This document shows positions 10,247-21,635 of a stretch of 64,000 bases of DNA, piece after piece. The DNA is from Cryptomeria japonica (lineage: Eukaryota; Streptophyta; Pinopsida; Cupressales; Cupressaceae), in NCBI RefSeq assembly GCF_030272615.1, contig NC_081406.1, forward strand, positions 262,722,624-262,786,623, given 5' to 3'. Numbering within the stretch: the first letter of the stretch is position 1; the number at the start of each line of letters is the position of its first letter. Both the position numbers and the translations under genes were made by a program. Below the pieces are notes generated by a model. It was not told the origin of the DNA. It did no database searches and worked only from the letters and a program-made list of their open reading frames with translations.

Positions 10247-13200
10247 ATGGCGTCCACTTCGACATCTGGTCGAGGAGAGCAGGCAGCCGATCCTTTTTTG
10301 GTACTTGAACCTCCCAATAGAAAGATAAAATCCTCCTTGTCTGTGAAACAGTTTGATGTATTCATCAACCATCGAGGCCCAGATGTCAAAACAACTCTGG
10401 CTCGGCAGCTTTACGATTCTTTACAGAAAGCTGACATCCGGGCGTATCTAGATTCGGAAGAGACTGAACTGGGAGACTCAATTTCTTCCACCATAAAGAA
10501 TGCCATATTCTCTGCCACAGTGCACATAGCCATTTTCTCACCGCGATATGCAGAGTCTGCTTGGTGCTTAGCTGAGCTAGCTTTAATGTTTCAAACCCGG
10601 GCTAGAATCATTCCCCTGTTTTACCATGTTCAGCCTTCAGACTTCCGCTACATAAGAAATGGAGTTGCAGATGCATTTTCCAAACACAAAGAGAAGGGCA
10701 GATACCCTAGTCAGGACATTGAACAGTGGAAAGAATGCCTGCAGAACGTTTCAGGGATCATGGGCTACGAACTCAACGGACAGAATGAGTAAGACATCGT
10801 CATGTGCTTTCTATCCATACATTTTTGCTATATTTTGCTATTTCCTTTTCTAAAAACTACTTCAATCAGTGTCAAAATCTTTTTGTATTTAGTATATTAG
10901 GTTTTATATTTTGTATTACAGAAAATGTTGGGAGAAAATGTTGGGAAAATAAGATTGTAGCAAAATTTGGAAAAATTTGGATTTGATTGTGAAATATTTT
11001 TAATCATCAATGTTCAGGTCATGAATCATATTCATGATCAGGATGAGGTTGAGCTAGGAAAAAGAATATGATCTGAAACATTGATGATAAGAAATATTAC
11101 AGAATCAAATTAAAAAATAATTACACAGACAGTGGAGGATTCATGCTACTAAGAGTGCATATTGTCTCAATTACCTTCGACACTTCATTAACTTCAATTT
11201 TTTGTTTCTACCTTTCCTATTTTTAGCGATCTGAATAAGCTGTGCTGTGACGTCGTGTCCGTCCTGGTGAAGGAGAAGCATAAGAGAAAAATTCCTTTCC
11301 TAGTTGCAAAATATGCTGTGGGACTTGATGAGCTTGTGAATGATTTCCACAGCCATTGCCAGAGAAATGGGCAGATGAAAGATAGAGTAATTGGCATCTT
11401 TGGAATGGGAGGATCTGGCAAGACCACTCTCGCCAAAGACTTGTTCAATCGCAAACAGTCAGAATTCAGCGGATCAACTAGTCTGTTTGATGTGAGGGAC
11501 AAACATGCCAAAGGTGAGATGGGTTCTTTGCAGTGTAATCTTCTTAAAGAATTGTTTCCTGAGCTTTTTAAAAAATTGTTTCCTCGGATAGGAAAAAGAT
11601 TTCCTAGTATAGAAGATGGAATTGCTGCTGTCAAGGATATCCTTCAAAGGAGCCGCGAATCAAGGTTCCTTATAGTTATAGATGATGTTGATAATCAGAT
11701 GCAGTTAGATGCCTTATTACCTATGGATGCCCTCAATGCCAACAGTTTGGTGATTGTCACAACTCGTGACGAGAGGCTTCTTATACAGGCTGGAATAAGA
11801 ATCCGTTATAAGATGAAAGAAATGAATCCAGAGCATAGCAGAGAGCTCTTCTGCTGGCATGCGTTTCATAGACAATCTTGTAAAAGTGGATTTGAGAATT
11901 TGGTAGACAGCTTTGTCGAAGTGTGTGGAGGTTTACCTCTTGCTCTTCGAGTGATGGGTGGGGATGTTTTTGGCAGTGACAAGGCTTATTGGAAGTTACA
12001 ATTAGATACTGTTAAGGCAAGACTACACAAAGACATAAAACATACACTCAAACTAAGCTATGATGCTCTGGAAGAAGATCAAAAACAGATCTTTATGGAT
12101 ATAGCATGCTTTTTCATAGGGAAAAAGGTGAGCAGGGCCATAAGTATATGGAAGGCTTCAAGGTGGAGAGCAGAACATGCACTTCAGATCCTCAAAGACA
12201 AGTGCTTGGTTGAAGTGCAACTTTGTGCTGAGTGGAACAAAGACGAATATGAGCCAGCATTTGTTTTGAGAATGCATGACCACCTCCGCGACTTGGGAAG
12301 AGAAATGGCAGACAATGAAATGAGCAATCCTTGTCAGTTGTGGCATCATACAGATCTCGTATGTGTTTTTTGCGGTCTTAATTTCAAGGGTTTGATTTAA
12401 ACAGCACATTCTAAGCTTTGACTAGCATAGATGGTTCATCTGAAATTGTACTAATTTGAATTTTTTTCTAATAAGACATATCTATTAATACAATTTCAGA
12501 TGAACCACCTGAACAATTCAAAATTTGAAATATATTTTAATAAATTTCAACCTAGAAATTTGATTTATTTTCTACATACATAACTTAGAATCAACAGTTT
12601 CTAACTCCATAAAATTTGAATTCAGATTTCACTGCAAAACATTCTCATGGAGTCCAAAAGAAAGAATTTCAGATATTTCAATGAAACTACTAAGCAGATG
12701 ACATATCTTCTGGAAACTTCAAAGACATCAACCGATTTACAAGGCTTGAACTTCACTCTAATTCCAATCATCAGTATATTCCTGAATGGATTCCTCTACA
12801 AAATCTGCACACTTTAAGATTGGAAGGAGTATCACCTGCAAAATTGTGGCAAAGGGATAACCAGGTATATGCTTTTTCTTGATAAAAGTTTAAATTTTGC
12901 TGGCATCAACAAATAGTTTGTTCTTGTAAGACTTTCTATCAGTTTGAAACGAAGTGATTGTAAATTCCAGGTTCCACTCAAGTTGAAAGAGCTATCTTGC
13001 CGCTTTAATGGTCATTTTTTTCAACCCTTCACCCAAGATATGCTTATGAGAGACTTAAATGAACTGGTGAGTTCGTTTGGAATTTTAAAACATCTGGAAA
13101 GTCTGTACCTTCAATTTGGACCTGAATTTCAAATCTTAGAATGGAATTGCTTGCTAAAACATGTAAGAGAACTCACCAATCTGAAAACTTTAGAGTTTGC

Positions 13201-14345
13201 AACCTTAAATGTAGAAGGGGAATTCATTTTGAGCAACAGGGGACAGACAACTGATGATCAATTTCGTATGAGAAACCTTGAAGCCATAACTCTGTGTTGT
13301 ACATTCAAAACAAGGAAGGTCTCAATTAGTGGACAGTTGTGTCCCACGCTCAAATCTCTTAAGCTTTATTCTATGGTAGATCTAATTGAAGTGGATTTAA
13401 CAGGGTTAACCACACTGGAATGTCTGGTGCTGTTGGATTGTGGAAAGTTGAGAAAAGTATTGGGCAATGATCTGCCAGAGCTTGAAATGTTCAGCATAAA
13501 ATTCTGCTGGGCTATCAGAGAGTTGCCAAATTTTGGGCGTGCCAGTTGTCTCAAGAGGATCTATATTCGACGCTGTCGGAACCTGGAGGATATATCAGCT
13601 ATTGAAGGAATTAAGGGATTGAAGATGATATGGATTTCGTATTGTCCAGAGTTGAAGAATATAAAAGCTATTGAACAGTTGAAGGGATTGAAGAGAATCT
13701 GGATTCAGGAATGTACAAAGCTGCAGGGTGTAATTTGCTTTAAAGAATTGAAGGGATTGAAGAGAATCTTCATTGGGGGTTGTACAAGGCTGCAGAGTAT
13801 ACAAGGCATTGAATTTCTAATATGCCTGGAGAGCATTATCATTACTGCATGTCCGAAGTTACAGAATTTAATGGGTATTGAAGAATTGAAAGGATTGAAG
13901 GAGATGATTATTGCAGATACTCCTATAACAAGTTGCATTGAAAGGTTGCAGGTATTAAACGCAGATTTGTGTATTTTCTCATTAGTTTCTCTATTATTTA
14001 CTCTTTGCAATTTCTTTTAGTTTTTGGAACAGTTGCATCTGAATACAGTATTTCTAAACATTCTGTTTTGAAATTAATTTCGTGAGAGGGCTGTGATTTC
14101 AGAGATTGCCATGGGAGCTTAAAATTCTAGTGGGGAGATCAAACATGGCAGATTCAATCGTAAATGAAGATGTACTCACATGGAATTTGCCCAGGGCACA
14201 TTTTAATGCAGATAAAATTGGCGACACATTGTCTATGGCGGATGGTTTCTGCGAAATAGAGTGTGAGAAGATCAGTAGGAAACTGTTGAGAAACATGTGT
14301 CTCAACCTCGCAGTCTTTTTCTGGAAAATTCCAGAATTTGTTTGA
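10247..14345 (+). CDS. TIR-NBS-LRR (TNL) immune receptor gene, five inferred exons
   Basis: Exons inferred from GT/AG sites and phase: 10247-10788, 11227-12358, 12626-12864, 12971-13951, 14103-14345 (TGA). Exon 1 encodes a TIR domain (residues ~35-175; FDVFINHRGPD; WCLAEL with the putative NADase Glu110). Exon 2 encodes NB-ARC with the P-loop GMGGSGKTT, kinase-2 FLIVIDDVD, RNBS-B VIVTTRD, CGGLPLAL, RNBS-D FMDIACFF, and MHD in LRMHDHLRDLG. Exons 3-5 encode an LRR region including a run of 23-residue repeats. TNLs sense pathogen effectors in the cytoplasm and signal through TIR NADase activity. ATG 10247 was preferred over an in-frame upstream ATG at 10163 because the leader encoded from 10163 is hydrophobic and unlike a TNL N-terminus. 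Anomaly: the start of exon 3 and its end are in different frames, so it may be a damaged allele. Confidence 0.88.
12626..12864 (+). other. TNL exon 3 with apparent frameshift
   Basis: Exon 2 ends at a codon boundary. From acceptor 12624-12625 the phase-0 frame reads ISLQNILMESKRKNFRYFNE and then stops after about 70 codons. The last two thirds make good LRR sequence only in another frame (EWIPLQNLHTLRLEGV). That second frame joins exon 4 correctly at phase 0. The exon length (239) is not a multiple of three, so one small indel is implied between about 12690 and 12740, unless another acceptor is used. Confidence 0.6.
13606..13905 (+). repeat. 69-bp periodic LRR-coding repeats
   Basis: The word ttgaagggattgaagagaat or close variants recurs near 13608, 13677, 13746 and 13884, at a spacing of 69 bp or twice that. 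This is one 23-codon LRR unit (KGLKRIWIQECTKLQ-like). Such near-identical LRR units favour unequal exchange and repeat-number change in resistance genes. Confidence 0.75.
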
Positions 14346-14359
14346 GGTAGTTTTCCACA

Positions 14360-14945
14360 TGTTTATGCATTGGAAAATGGTTAGTGAGTTGTTAAAAATG
14401 AGTCTTGTCCATAGTAGAATATAAGTGGGCCATTTTTAGAGCCTTAATGACTTATTTTGTGACTTTTGAGAGGGTCTAAGCTAGGGGACAAAATTATGGA
14501 CGGGATTACCATTTTAACCTGGTTGTTTTTCCATTTTGGAAATGTAAATGTCAAAAATGGGCACCATGTGGCATGGTGGTTAAGCCCATGGTTTTGTAAA
14601 ACTACAAGTGGTTTCCAGGTTGTAAAATCACTATAAAATGAGGGCTTGGGGAGGAGTTTGATCATTAAGTTTTTGCAAGACTGGATGCTAGAAGGAGTCT
14701 CTCTGAGTTCGAGTTGTGGTGATGCACTCTTGTAAGAACTTGCATTGCAAGTGTATTGTAATCAGCTTGATTTGATAATACATTGTGCGAGTTTTGGAGG
14801 GTGGGGTTTTTCTCCCAGAAGGGTTTCCCCACGGTAATCACTGTATTATGTGTTCATTGCTATTTTGTTTATGCTTTATTATGCATTTCTTGATATCTTA
14901 GTAATATTTAAGTTGAAAGTTGCATAACCGTCCTCTCAAGATTAG
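14360..14945 (+). mobile_element. LTR-like block downstream of the TNL
   Basis: No coding frame. It shows LTR architecture on the plus strand: a TATA-like ctataaaatga near 14631, then gcattgcaagtgtattgtaa, then paired CCC/GGG words (tttttctcccagaagggttt) common in the U5 of plant Copia LTRs. Exact ends and a target duplication could not be fixed. It separates TNL exon 5 from the C-terminal-type exon at 14984. Confidence 0.45.
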
Positions 14946-14983
14946 CGTAGGAAGTGTTTCCGCACACCTTTGCTTCCTTACAG

Positions 14984-15526
14984 AAACAAGTAGAGGAGAT
15001 GATCAATTTGTTTCATAAAACCCAACATTCTCTCAGTACTTTTATCTTTTGTGCTATACTTAATGGGTTACCTCATATAGGGAGCGACATTTGTAATGGG
15101 ACCAGGGTTATGGTCGAGGGGGTTCTTGACCGAACACAAACAAATCTTTGCAATGATGGTGGATATTGGATATATGTGTGTGTGGTTAATGGAGAAAAGA
15201 TCTCAAATTTTGACTCCTGGATGTCATCAAAAGAAAAGCTCTCAAAATATGACTCTCGAATGCCATCACAAGATGAAGAGAAGGCATTTTTAATGGGAGT
15301 TAAGAAAGGTGAGGAAAGGAAAACCCTCCACATATTGCAGAGCTTAGTTGCTCAACTATGCATTAGCAATAGAATTGTGTCTATCGACAACAAAGTCGAT
15401 GAGAATGAGTATGGTGAAGCGGGGAAGATAAGTTTCTACTATGATGATTTGGTTGAGTATGTTGACCAGGATGAAGAATATGATAGTGGTGATGATGATT
15501 GTAATGATAATGTAAATTTTAATTGA
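14984..15526 (+). CDS. Probable C-terminal (post-LRR) exon of a TNL
   Basis: An open frame of 180 codons follows a good acceptor (ttccttacag, AG at 14982-14983), beginning KQVEEMINLFHKTQHSLS. The next part alternates hydrophobic and polar residues (FIFCAILNGLPHIG; GTRVMVEGVLDRTQTNLC; GGYWIYVCVV), like the beta-rich post-LRR (C-JID-type) domain of TNLs. The tail is acidic (VEYVDQDEEYDSGDDD) and ends TGA. TNL exon 4 ends in the same phase, so splicing to this exon is possible, but exon 5 with its own stop intervenes. It may therefore belong to a longer isoform, to the ancestral gene before LTR insertion, or to a neighbouring copy. The domain assignment is inference from pattern, not a search. 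Confidence 0.55.
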   Translation, partial: KQVEEMINLFHKTQHSLSTFIFCAILNGLPHIGSDICNGTRVMVEGVLDRTQTNLCNDGGYWIYVCVVNGEKISNFDSWMSSKEKLSKYDSRMPSQDEEKAFLMGVKKGEERKTLHILQSLVAQLCISNRIVSIDNKVDENEYGEAGKISFYYDDLVEYVDQDEEYDSGDDDCNDNVNFN

Positions 15527-15910
15527 AATTTTGGTTGCTGTAAATTTGATTGTGGGTATTTTAATAAAATTATTATTTATATTTAATTTTTATCCAGAGA
15601 AATATTTTGAAGAAGTTAAATTAATAAGACAGATTAAAAGATAATTTGAGAGAATACTAATTTACTTTACCACCTATTTTGGATAAGATCTATATTATAT
15701 TTTATTTTACTTTGAAAGTAACATGTAGTAGATTTGATTTATGTACTTAATTGATGATTTCTTGTAAGGATAAGATTTATGAATTGAAGTCAAGAACTAT
15801 TAAACGTAAAAATAAATATTGATGACTGTAGATGCACAAACCCATCTAGTAATGTAAGGTCTAATAGGATCAATACTCTCAAGAGAGTGAACACTTGGGA
15901 ACATTGTGGA
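15176..15910 (+). repeat. Segmental duplication, copy 1
   Basis: From the middle of the C-terminal exon through its 3' flank this matches 21636-22702. Shared landmarks are ttttgactcctggatg, aaggcatttttaatggga, aaccctccacata, taaggataagattt and gaacacttgggaacat. The match extends well past the stop codon, so it is a genomic duplication and not a domain similarity. Confidence 0.75.
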
Positions 15911-17737
15911 GAAATAAGGTAGGCTATTGCAATGATAACTTAAACAAATAGTGATTAAGTTTTATGTATCCTTTAAATTAAATTGTGACTAACCATTGAT
16001 TAACAAGAAGCATGTAGTAGCAAATTAAAATAAATAAACAAATATGAATTATATAGCATTAGAATGAAATGGAGAAACTCTTTCAAGAAAAATTTCACCA
16101 TTAAAGGAATTTTGGAGCTCATATTAATCAAATAAATATTATTATGTACAATGAAAATCCATCCAATGTTTTGATTTGATAGTATTTCAATCGCATAACA
16201 TTATTTCAATTGCAAGACATAATAAAAAAGTTATCTCACCCCTCCAATTTATAACACAAAGAGGAACAAAATTCGGTATGAAGGAGAACAAATAGTGCTT
16301 GAAGGAGGTAATGTCCCATGATGAGTAAATTATGAGGTAGAATACATTTAGAATTTACTATCAAGAGGATCAAGAGTTATTTGTGGTAGGTAAGGGGTGA
16401 AGGGCATGGGAATATATAGGGAAGGGTGGTTGTGGAGGTAGAATATGACAATAAGATGGCTGAAACAACTGAATCCCCTTTGCCATAATAGGGCCTCACT
16501 CTTCATACGGAATATCTATTGGGAAATGATAGATTGTATGTCACACAAGAATACATTGGAAAACATGATAACTCATAAGGTATATCGAATGAGGGAAGTA
16601 TTAAAAGACTTCATGATAGAATCAATATATCACAAAGGGATAACACAAGGGATAGAGTAAGGGTAGTTAGTATCATGGGAAATATTTTTTGGGATACTTG
16701 ATGAAATATAATGTGAAACATTGAGAATGATATGATATGTTTGGTGAAAGATAAGACTATCTCCAATGGAGGATGAGCATTGAAGGATGTGGGTATTGGA
16801 TTAATGTCACGGGGAATGATAGGATTATTAGGAGCAATGGTGGGATGGATGATAGTGTTAACCTATGATTTTGAATAAATGAAATTGTATTAGTTCTTAT
16901 AGAGAGAAGATGAGGTGTTATATTTGTTTTCCTTGTCATATTTTTGAATCTCCTTATTTTTCCATTCTTATTTCACCTTTTATATTGTGTGTCTCATCAT
17001 CTTATCACATGTTTATGTTTAAAAGATGTTATCTAGATGTGACTTACTGCATTCTTATTTTTACTTTTAATGGTTATATAAGATATTATTTATGTATATC
17101 TTATCACCATTGTTCCATGATGATTATGATTAAATTTTATAATGAAATCTCATAGATTCTTTAAAACATGCATGTTATATTTATATTTAAGTCATGTTAC
17201 AATGGAATTTGTGTTTTTAATATGATTCTTGATTGGAGTAGAAAATTTGATCTAATACTAATTTGTACTAAATTAGTTATTAAATTAACAACATAAATTA
17301 TAATTTTTTACATCCATTTAAAGTTAATATATTTTTTAAAGAATTGAGAAGAAATAGGAAATGTATGCACATAATGTAACTTATTTTTAATTTAAAATTT
17401 ATATGAGACCTTTACCTAACATCCACCTGCATCATGTAGAGGATGTTGGATATGAATTTGAATAGAAGCATGAGTTGACATTGGAACCTATGTACACATG
17501 CAGACATAAAGTTAGAAAATGTCTAGTAGAGAACTTTATTTGTACATGTATTAAAAACTTAATATAAAACCACGTGTACTTAGAAGTTAGGTGACTTATA
17601 CCTCATGATGATGTATCAAAATGCTCACATACTACAAATCTCCAACGCCTAACACATTATGTAATATATCATCAACCACCTAATACATAGGATTTTAATC
17701 AAAGGGTCAACTTATGTATGTGATTCATTTTATGTTC
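15911..17737. other. AT-rich intergenic DNA, no gene seen
   Basis: No reading frame longer than about 80 codons shows protein-like character and no known family was recognised. The stretch is probably eroded transposon sequence between the TNL locus and the LTR complex that starts near 17738. Confidence 0.45.
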
Positions 17738-17879
17738 ACGTAGACACCTAAATTTGATTAATTGAATTAATTGAATTTAACTATCCTGGATGCCTTTAAT
17801 TAAATAATTATGCATTATTTCATTAATTGGTGTTCTCTCTTTCTAGCCAATTAATCTTATTAATTACGCTATAGTCTTC

Positions 17880-18660
17880 CTTTAATTAATTATTTGACAA
17901 TCATAAATCATTTAATTGATTAAATCCACCTCCTATTAAATAAATCAAATGAATAATTTAACTATTTAATTCATTTTGTCCTTTCCTCTTAATTCTCTCA
18001 TAGAGTTAACTAATTAATTAATTATATTTCCCCCACATGTCTCTTAACTCTATCCCTCATCTAATCCTTCCTATAAACCTTACCCATTTGGCTAACCATA
18101 GGTTTTAGTCAACCTTATCCTCTTTTCCTCACCATATGTGCACATTCCAAAATATCTTAAATATCGTAATATTTGGGGAAATATCTTCATATTTGGAAAT
18201 GAGTCCCCTTTTAATTAATTACTTGACAATCATAAATCATTTAGTTAATTAAATTCACCTCCTATTAAATAAATCAACATGCATAATTTGACTATTTAAT
18301 TCATCTTTTGTCCCTTTCCTCCTTTTTCCCATTATGGAATTAATTAATTAAATTAATTCTATTTCGTCACGTCTCCTAACTTTAACCCTCATCCAACTCT
18401 TCCTCTAACTTAACCCACCTAGCTAACCATAGGTTTTAGTCAACATTATTCTCTTTCCCTTCCCATATGTGTGCACATTCCCAAATATCTTGAATTTCCT
18501 AATATATAGGGAAATTTCTTAAAATTTAGGGAAATTTCTTAAAATTTGGGGAAATATCTTAAACATCCCAATATTTGAAAATATTTTCATATTTGGAATG
18601 GAATCCTCCTATTTGGGTGTCTCTCTCCCAAATAGGCATGCGTCATCAAGGACACATGTT
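17880..18660 (+). repeat. Imperfect ~330-bp tandem units inside the LTR
   Basis: The unit starting 17880 (tttaattaattatttgacaa) recurs at 18209-18210. Both contain caatcataaatcattta, cctcctattaaataaatcaa and ctaaccataggttttagtca, then a run of gggaaat words. A third partial copy starts at about 18667 (ataggttttagtcaacctta) and continues beyond the hAT-like insertion at 19638. Confidence 0.75.
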
Positions 18661-18882
18661 ATTCCATAGGTTTTAGTCAACCTTATCCTCTTTCCCTCCC
18701 CACGGGCCTAAAATTTGACAAGCTAGATGGCTGTTTTTTCACTTTTGGACCATATATGACAACTTAAAAATTTATTGGACTGTATGCATTGACATGCTAT
18801 ATTTTTCTAAAGACGTATATATGACATTTCAAATAATTAATAAACCGTAAAAAAATATAATAGATAATATATATTATATAGT

Positions 18883-18900
18883 ATTATAATTCATAATATT
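18883..18900. repeat. SINE target-site duplication (left)
   Basis: attataattcataatatt, 18 of 18 bases identical to 19168-19185 on the other side of the SINE. Confidence 0.93.
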
Positions 18901-19167
18901 TTTTTTTGATAGGTAATTGGCCGAAGCCTGAATAGCTTTTGGCTGGAGCTATGAACCAGTGGGGACACAGTAGGGGGGCCCATCCCCAATCTTTGAATTA
19001 TTATTATTATTTTGTTTGATTAGATTGACCCCAAGACCTTCCCCATCCTATGGAAGGCCAAGAGTCGCAGCTTAGAATTCCTCTTTAGATGTCCCTATTG
19101 GGAGTTGAACTTGGGTCTCCACCATGATAACCCAGTGTTTTAACCAGTTAAGCTCAACCCCTTGGAC
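18901..19167 (-). mobile_element. Complete tRNA-derived SINE
   Basis: 267 bp on the minus strand, starting GTCCAAGGGGTTGAGCTTAA at 19167. An A-box-like segment (TTGAGCTTAACTGGTTAAAA) and a B-box (AAGTTCAACTCCC) mark a tRNA-related pol III promoter. The 3' end is a short A-tail (T run 18901-18907 on the plus strand). A perfect 18-bp target duplication shows insertion by LINE-type target-primed reverse transcription. A truncated relative lies at 9257-9375. The boxes are too degenerate and the structure too long for a tRNA gene. Confidence 0.92.
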
Positions 19168-19185
19168 ATTATAATTCATAATATT
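19168..19185. repeat. SINE target-site duplication (right)
   Basis: attataattcataatatt, identical to 18883-18900. Confidence 0.93.
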
Positions 19186-19978
19186 GAAATATATTATTTA
19201 GAATGTTTTTTATAAAAATACAAATTTATTTAGAATATTTTAAAATGGTAAGATATTATTGTTTCAAATTTTAAAAATATTTTAATATGATTTTTTAGAA
19301 TAGTTTCTATTTTCTTATATGAATTTGGAAACTTGACATAATTGAATCAATTTTAAAATATTTTAATATGATTTTTTAGAATATTTTGTATATTCTTATA
19401 TGAATTTAGAAACTTAGTAAATTTAATTTTTTACATGTTTTTAATAAGGTTGTCCTCTAGATAAATTTAGAAACTTGTCATAATACATAAAATTTAAGAT
19501 TTTGTCATAAATTCATTTTTTTGACAATTAATATTTTTCTAAAAACATCAAATGAAAGCCATCAAAAGAACCAAGCCGTCACAAAAAATTCATGTACCAG
19601 GTAGGGTTGGCCGTCAAATTTCAGGCCTGCCTCCCCATATGTGTGCACATTCCCAAATATCTTGAATATCCTAATATTTAGGGAAATTTCCTAAAATTTG
19701 AGGAAATGTCCTAATTACCTTGATATTTGGAAATATCTTTATATTTGGAATGGTACCTTCTTATTTGGGTGTCTCTTTCCCAAATAGGCATGTGCCTTCA
19801 AGGACACTTGTCATTTTCATCCATAACACTTGCCCTTCTCAAGGTCAAGTACATCTCATTTTCATGCCTCTTCTTCTCCCACCTTGGCCTATTTAATCTG
19901 CTCATTTTCCTTCACAATCCATCCACTTTCATGCTATCATACCATTATAATGCCAATTTAATTACTCACATCCATACA

Positions 19979-19983
19979 CTTTG
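19979..19983. repeat. Solo-LTR target duplication (left)
   Basis: ctttg directly before the TG of the solo LTR; the same five bases are at 21164-21168. Confidence 0.8.
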
Positions 19984-21163
19984 TGTATGCATGTAAAATT
20001 CATCTTAATAACAATGTATCAATTAGAATCAAAGGGAAATCACGAATCCCTATCTAATCAAAGAATCTAACAAACAAGCCGATGAAATAATGCAATATCA
20101 AACAAATAGGAATTAAAATAGTTCAAATCAAACTCCCTATTCCAAGATTGCATATCGCTTCCATTGCTCTTCTCTTTTCTGTGGTATGACGGCTCTCAGA
20201 TATTGCGCTAGTAACCTGCAAGTGACACAAAGATTCAAAGTTCGTGATTATTGAGAATGGAGATTGAATGTTCAATTTATAGATTTTTGTGGAGAAGATT
20301 GATTGAAAGGTGGAATAGATTGATCAAGAGGTGGAACTCAGGTGAGTTCAAATAAAAATTGATAGTTGAACTGCTGATTGTAGGAGTGGAACTCAATAGA
20401 TTGAATAGATTAATTGAGTCAACTGATTGAGAAAAAGCTGACTGAAGGAAGAAAAAGAATGATTGGAGGAAATAAAGAGGATGACAAAGAAAGCTTAATT
20501 TAGAAAAAGCTAACTGAAAGATGGAAATAGAGATTGGAGAGATAATTGATTTAATTAATTAATTTAGCATGTGCTTGCACTTTGACTTAAATTTTCAATT
20601 TAATCTTTGCATGAGATTTATTCAAATAACTGAATTTATTTTAATTCAATTTAGCATTTGAATATATTTAGAACTTGACTTTGATTTTCAATTTGGTTTT
20701 TGAAATCATGCACATGTAACTAGAAGAATTAATTAGTTAATTAAATAATTTAAAGAAACTATTTAATTATTTAGAAATGGAACTTAATTAAATAATAAAG
20801 ATTATTTAATTTAAAGGATAAAATCACAATTAATTAAATAATAAATATTTAATTAATATTTAGAAGAGGGTTGATTAATTAGATGATTAGAGATAGAAAT
20901 TGAGAATTAATTTATTTAAATAATAAAGATTATTTAAATAGGGGAATTAATCAAAATTAATTAAATAATAAATATTTAATTAATATTTAGAAAATGATTA
21001 AAATGATTAAATGATGATAGAATAAGAAATAATTAGTAATATTATGAGGAAATATGAAATAGAAGAATAAGATTAATTAAATTAATTAAATAATTAAATA
21101 ATTATTTAATCAATTAGAGGAATAATTAGTACATGATCAATGAGACATTTTTAGGTGTCTACA
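19984..21163 (-). mobile_element. Solo Gypsy LTR, 1180 bp
   Basis: Starts TGTATGCATG and ends GGTGTCTACA (TG...CA), the same terminal words as the 768-bp LTRs of the young Gypsy element, flanked by a perfect 5-bp duplication ctttg. The right part is full of TTAATTAAATAATAAATATT-like palindromes. The interior element is gone, as expected after LTR-LTR recombination. The flanks join as catacactttgcatccaatt. Orientation follows the matching TGTAGACACC end. Confidence 0.85.
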
Positions 21164-21168
21164 CTTTG
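21164..21168. repeat. Solo-LTR target duplication (right)
   Basis: ctttg, matching 19979-19983. Confidence 0.8.
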
Positions 21169-21635
21169 CATCCAATTTAGCTTAGTTTTTTGCATATCCA
21201 ACCATCATGGAGCACAATCAAGCACCCTTGGAAGCATAGATCGAGCAAACATCCAATCAAAGGACCATCAAATCGAAGGGTTATTGGTTTGCATTTTAAA
21301 CACTTTCTTTTTATTTAGTTTAATTTCCCTTCTTAAACATCATTATCTTGAGTGTTTGATTTATTTGTGTTTCGCGTAGATTGTTAACTTAGTATTTCAA
21401 TCATTTTATTTGCACACATTTTCACTCACACACTTAATATACCTAAAATTATAAATTATAGTTTAATATGAATTTCTTGTAATATACTACCCCAATTATA
21501 TCACTAATGACCCTTCCAATCCCAATGATCTTTGAAGAATTAATGGACATAGTGATACTTGTAGATGGTGCCAAGTACAAAACCAACACAATGTCACCAA
21601 AAAAAATCTTACTATATGATCTTGGTCTAAAATTT

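Larger units (their letters stand above)
18703..19629. mobile_element. hAT-like non-autonomous DNA transposon with 8-bp TSD
   Basis: The left end reads CGGGCCTAAAATTTGAC; the right end, reverse-complemented, reads CAGGCCTGAAATTTGAC. These are imperfect terminal inverted repeats of hAT type. The 8-bp duplication cctcccca flanks it at 18695-18702 and 19630-19637. Removing the element restores an LTR sequence that continues catatgtgtgcacattccca, as in the uninterrupted unit near 18455. No transposase frame is present. It carries the SINE at 18901-19167. Confidence 0.8.
17738..21460 (+). mobile_element. Degenerate plus-strand LTR complex with nested insertions
   Basis: It begins with gtagacacctaaattt, matching the TGTAGACACC terminus of the Gypsy LTRs at 41746 and 54451 (there on the minus strand). 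It continues through TTAATTAA-rich sequence and imperfect ~330-bp units. Inside are a hAT-like element (18703-19629, itself with a SINE) and a solo LTR (19984-21163). With these removed, the remaining sequence reads through. The right end is uncertain. It is an old, non-coding relic. Confidence 0.55.

Noticed and set aside
14343-14945. Complete solo LTR with a target duplication after the TNL
   Set aside because: TATA and U5-like words are present, but no TG/CA pair with matching 5-bp flanks could be found, so only an LTR-like block is claimed.
18901-19167. tRNA gene on the minus strand
   Set aside because: A- and B-box-like words are present but the segment is 267 bp, cannot be folded into a normal cloverleaf by eye, and has the A-tail and 18-bp TSD of a SINE.
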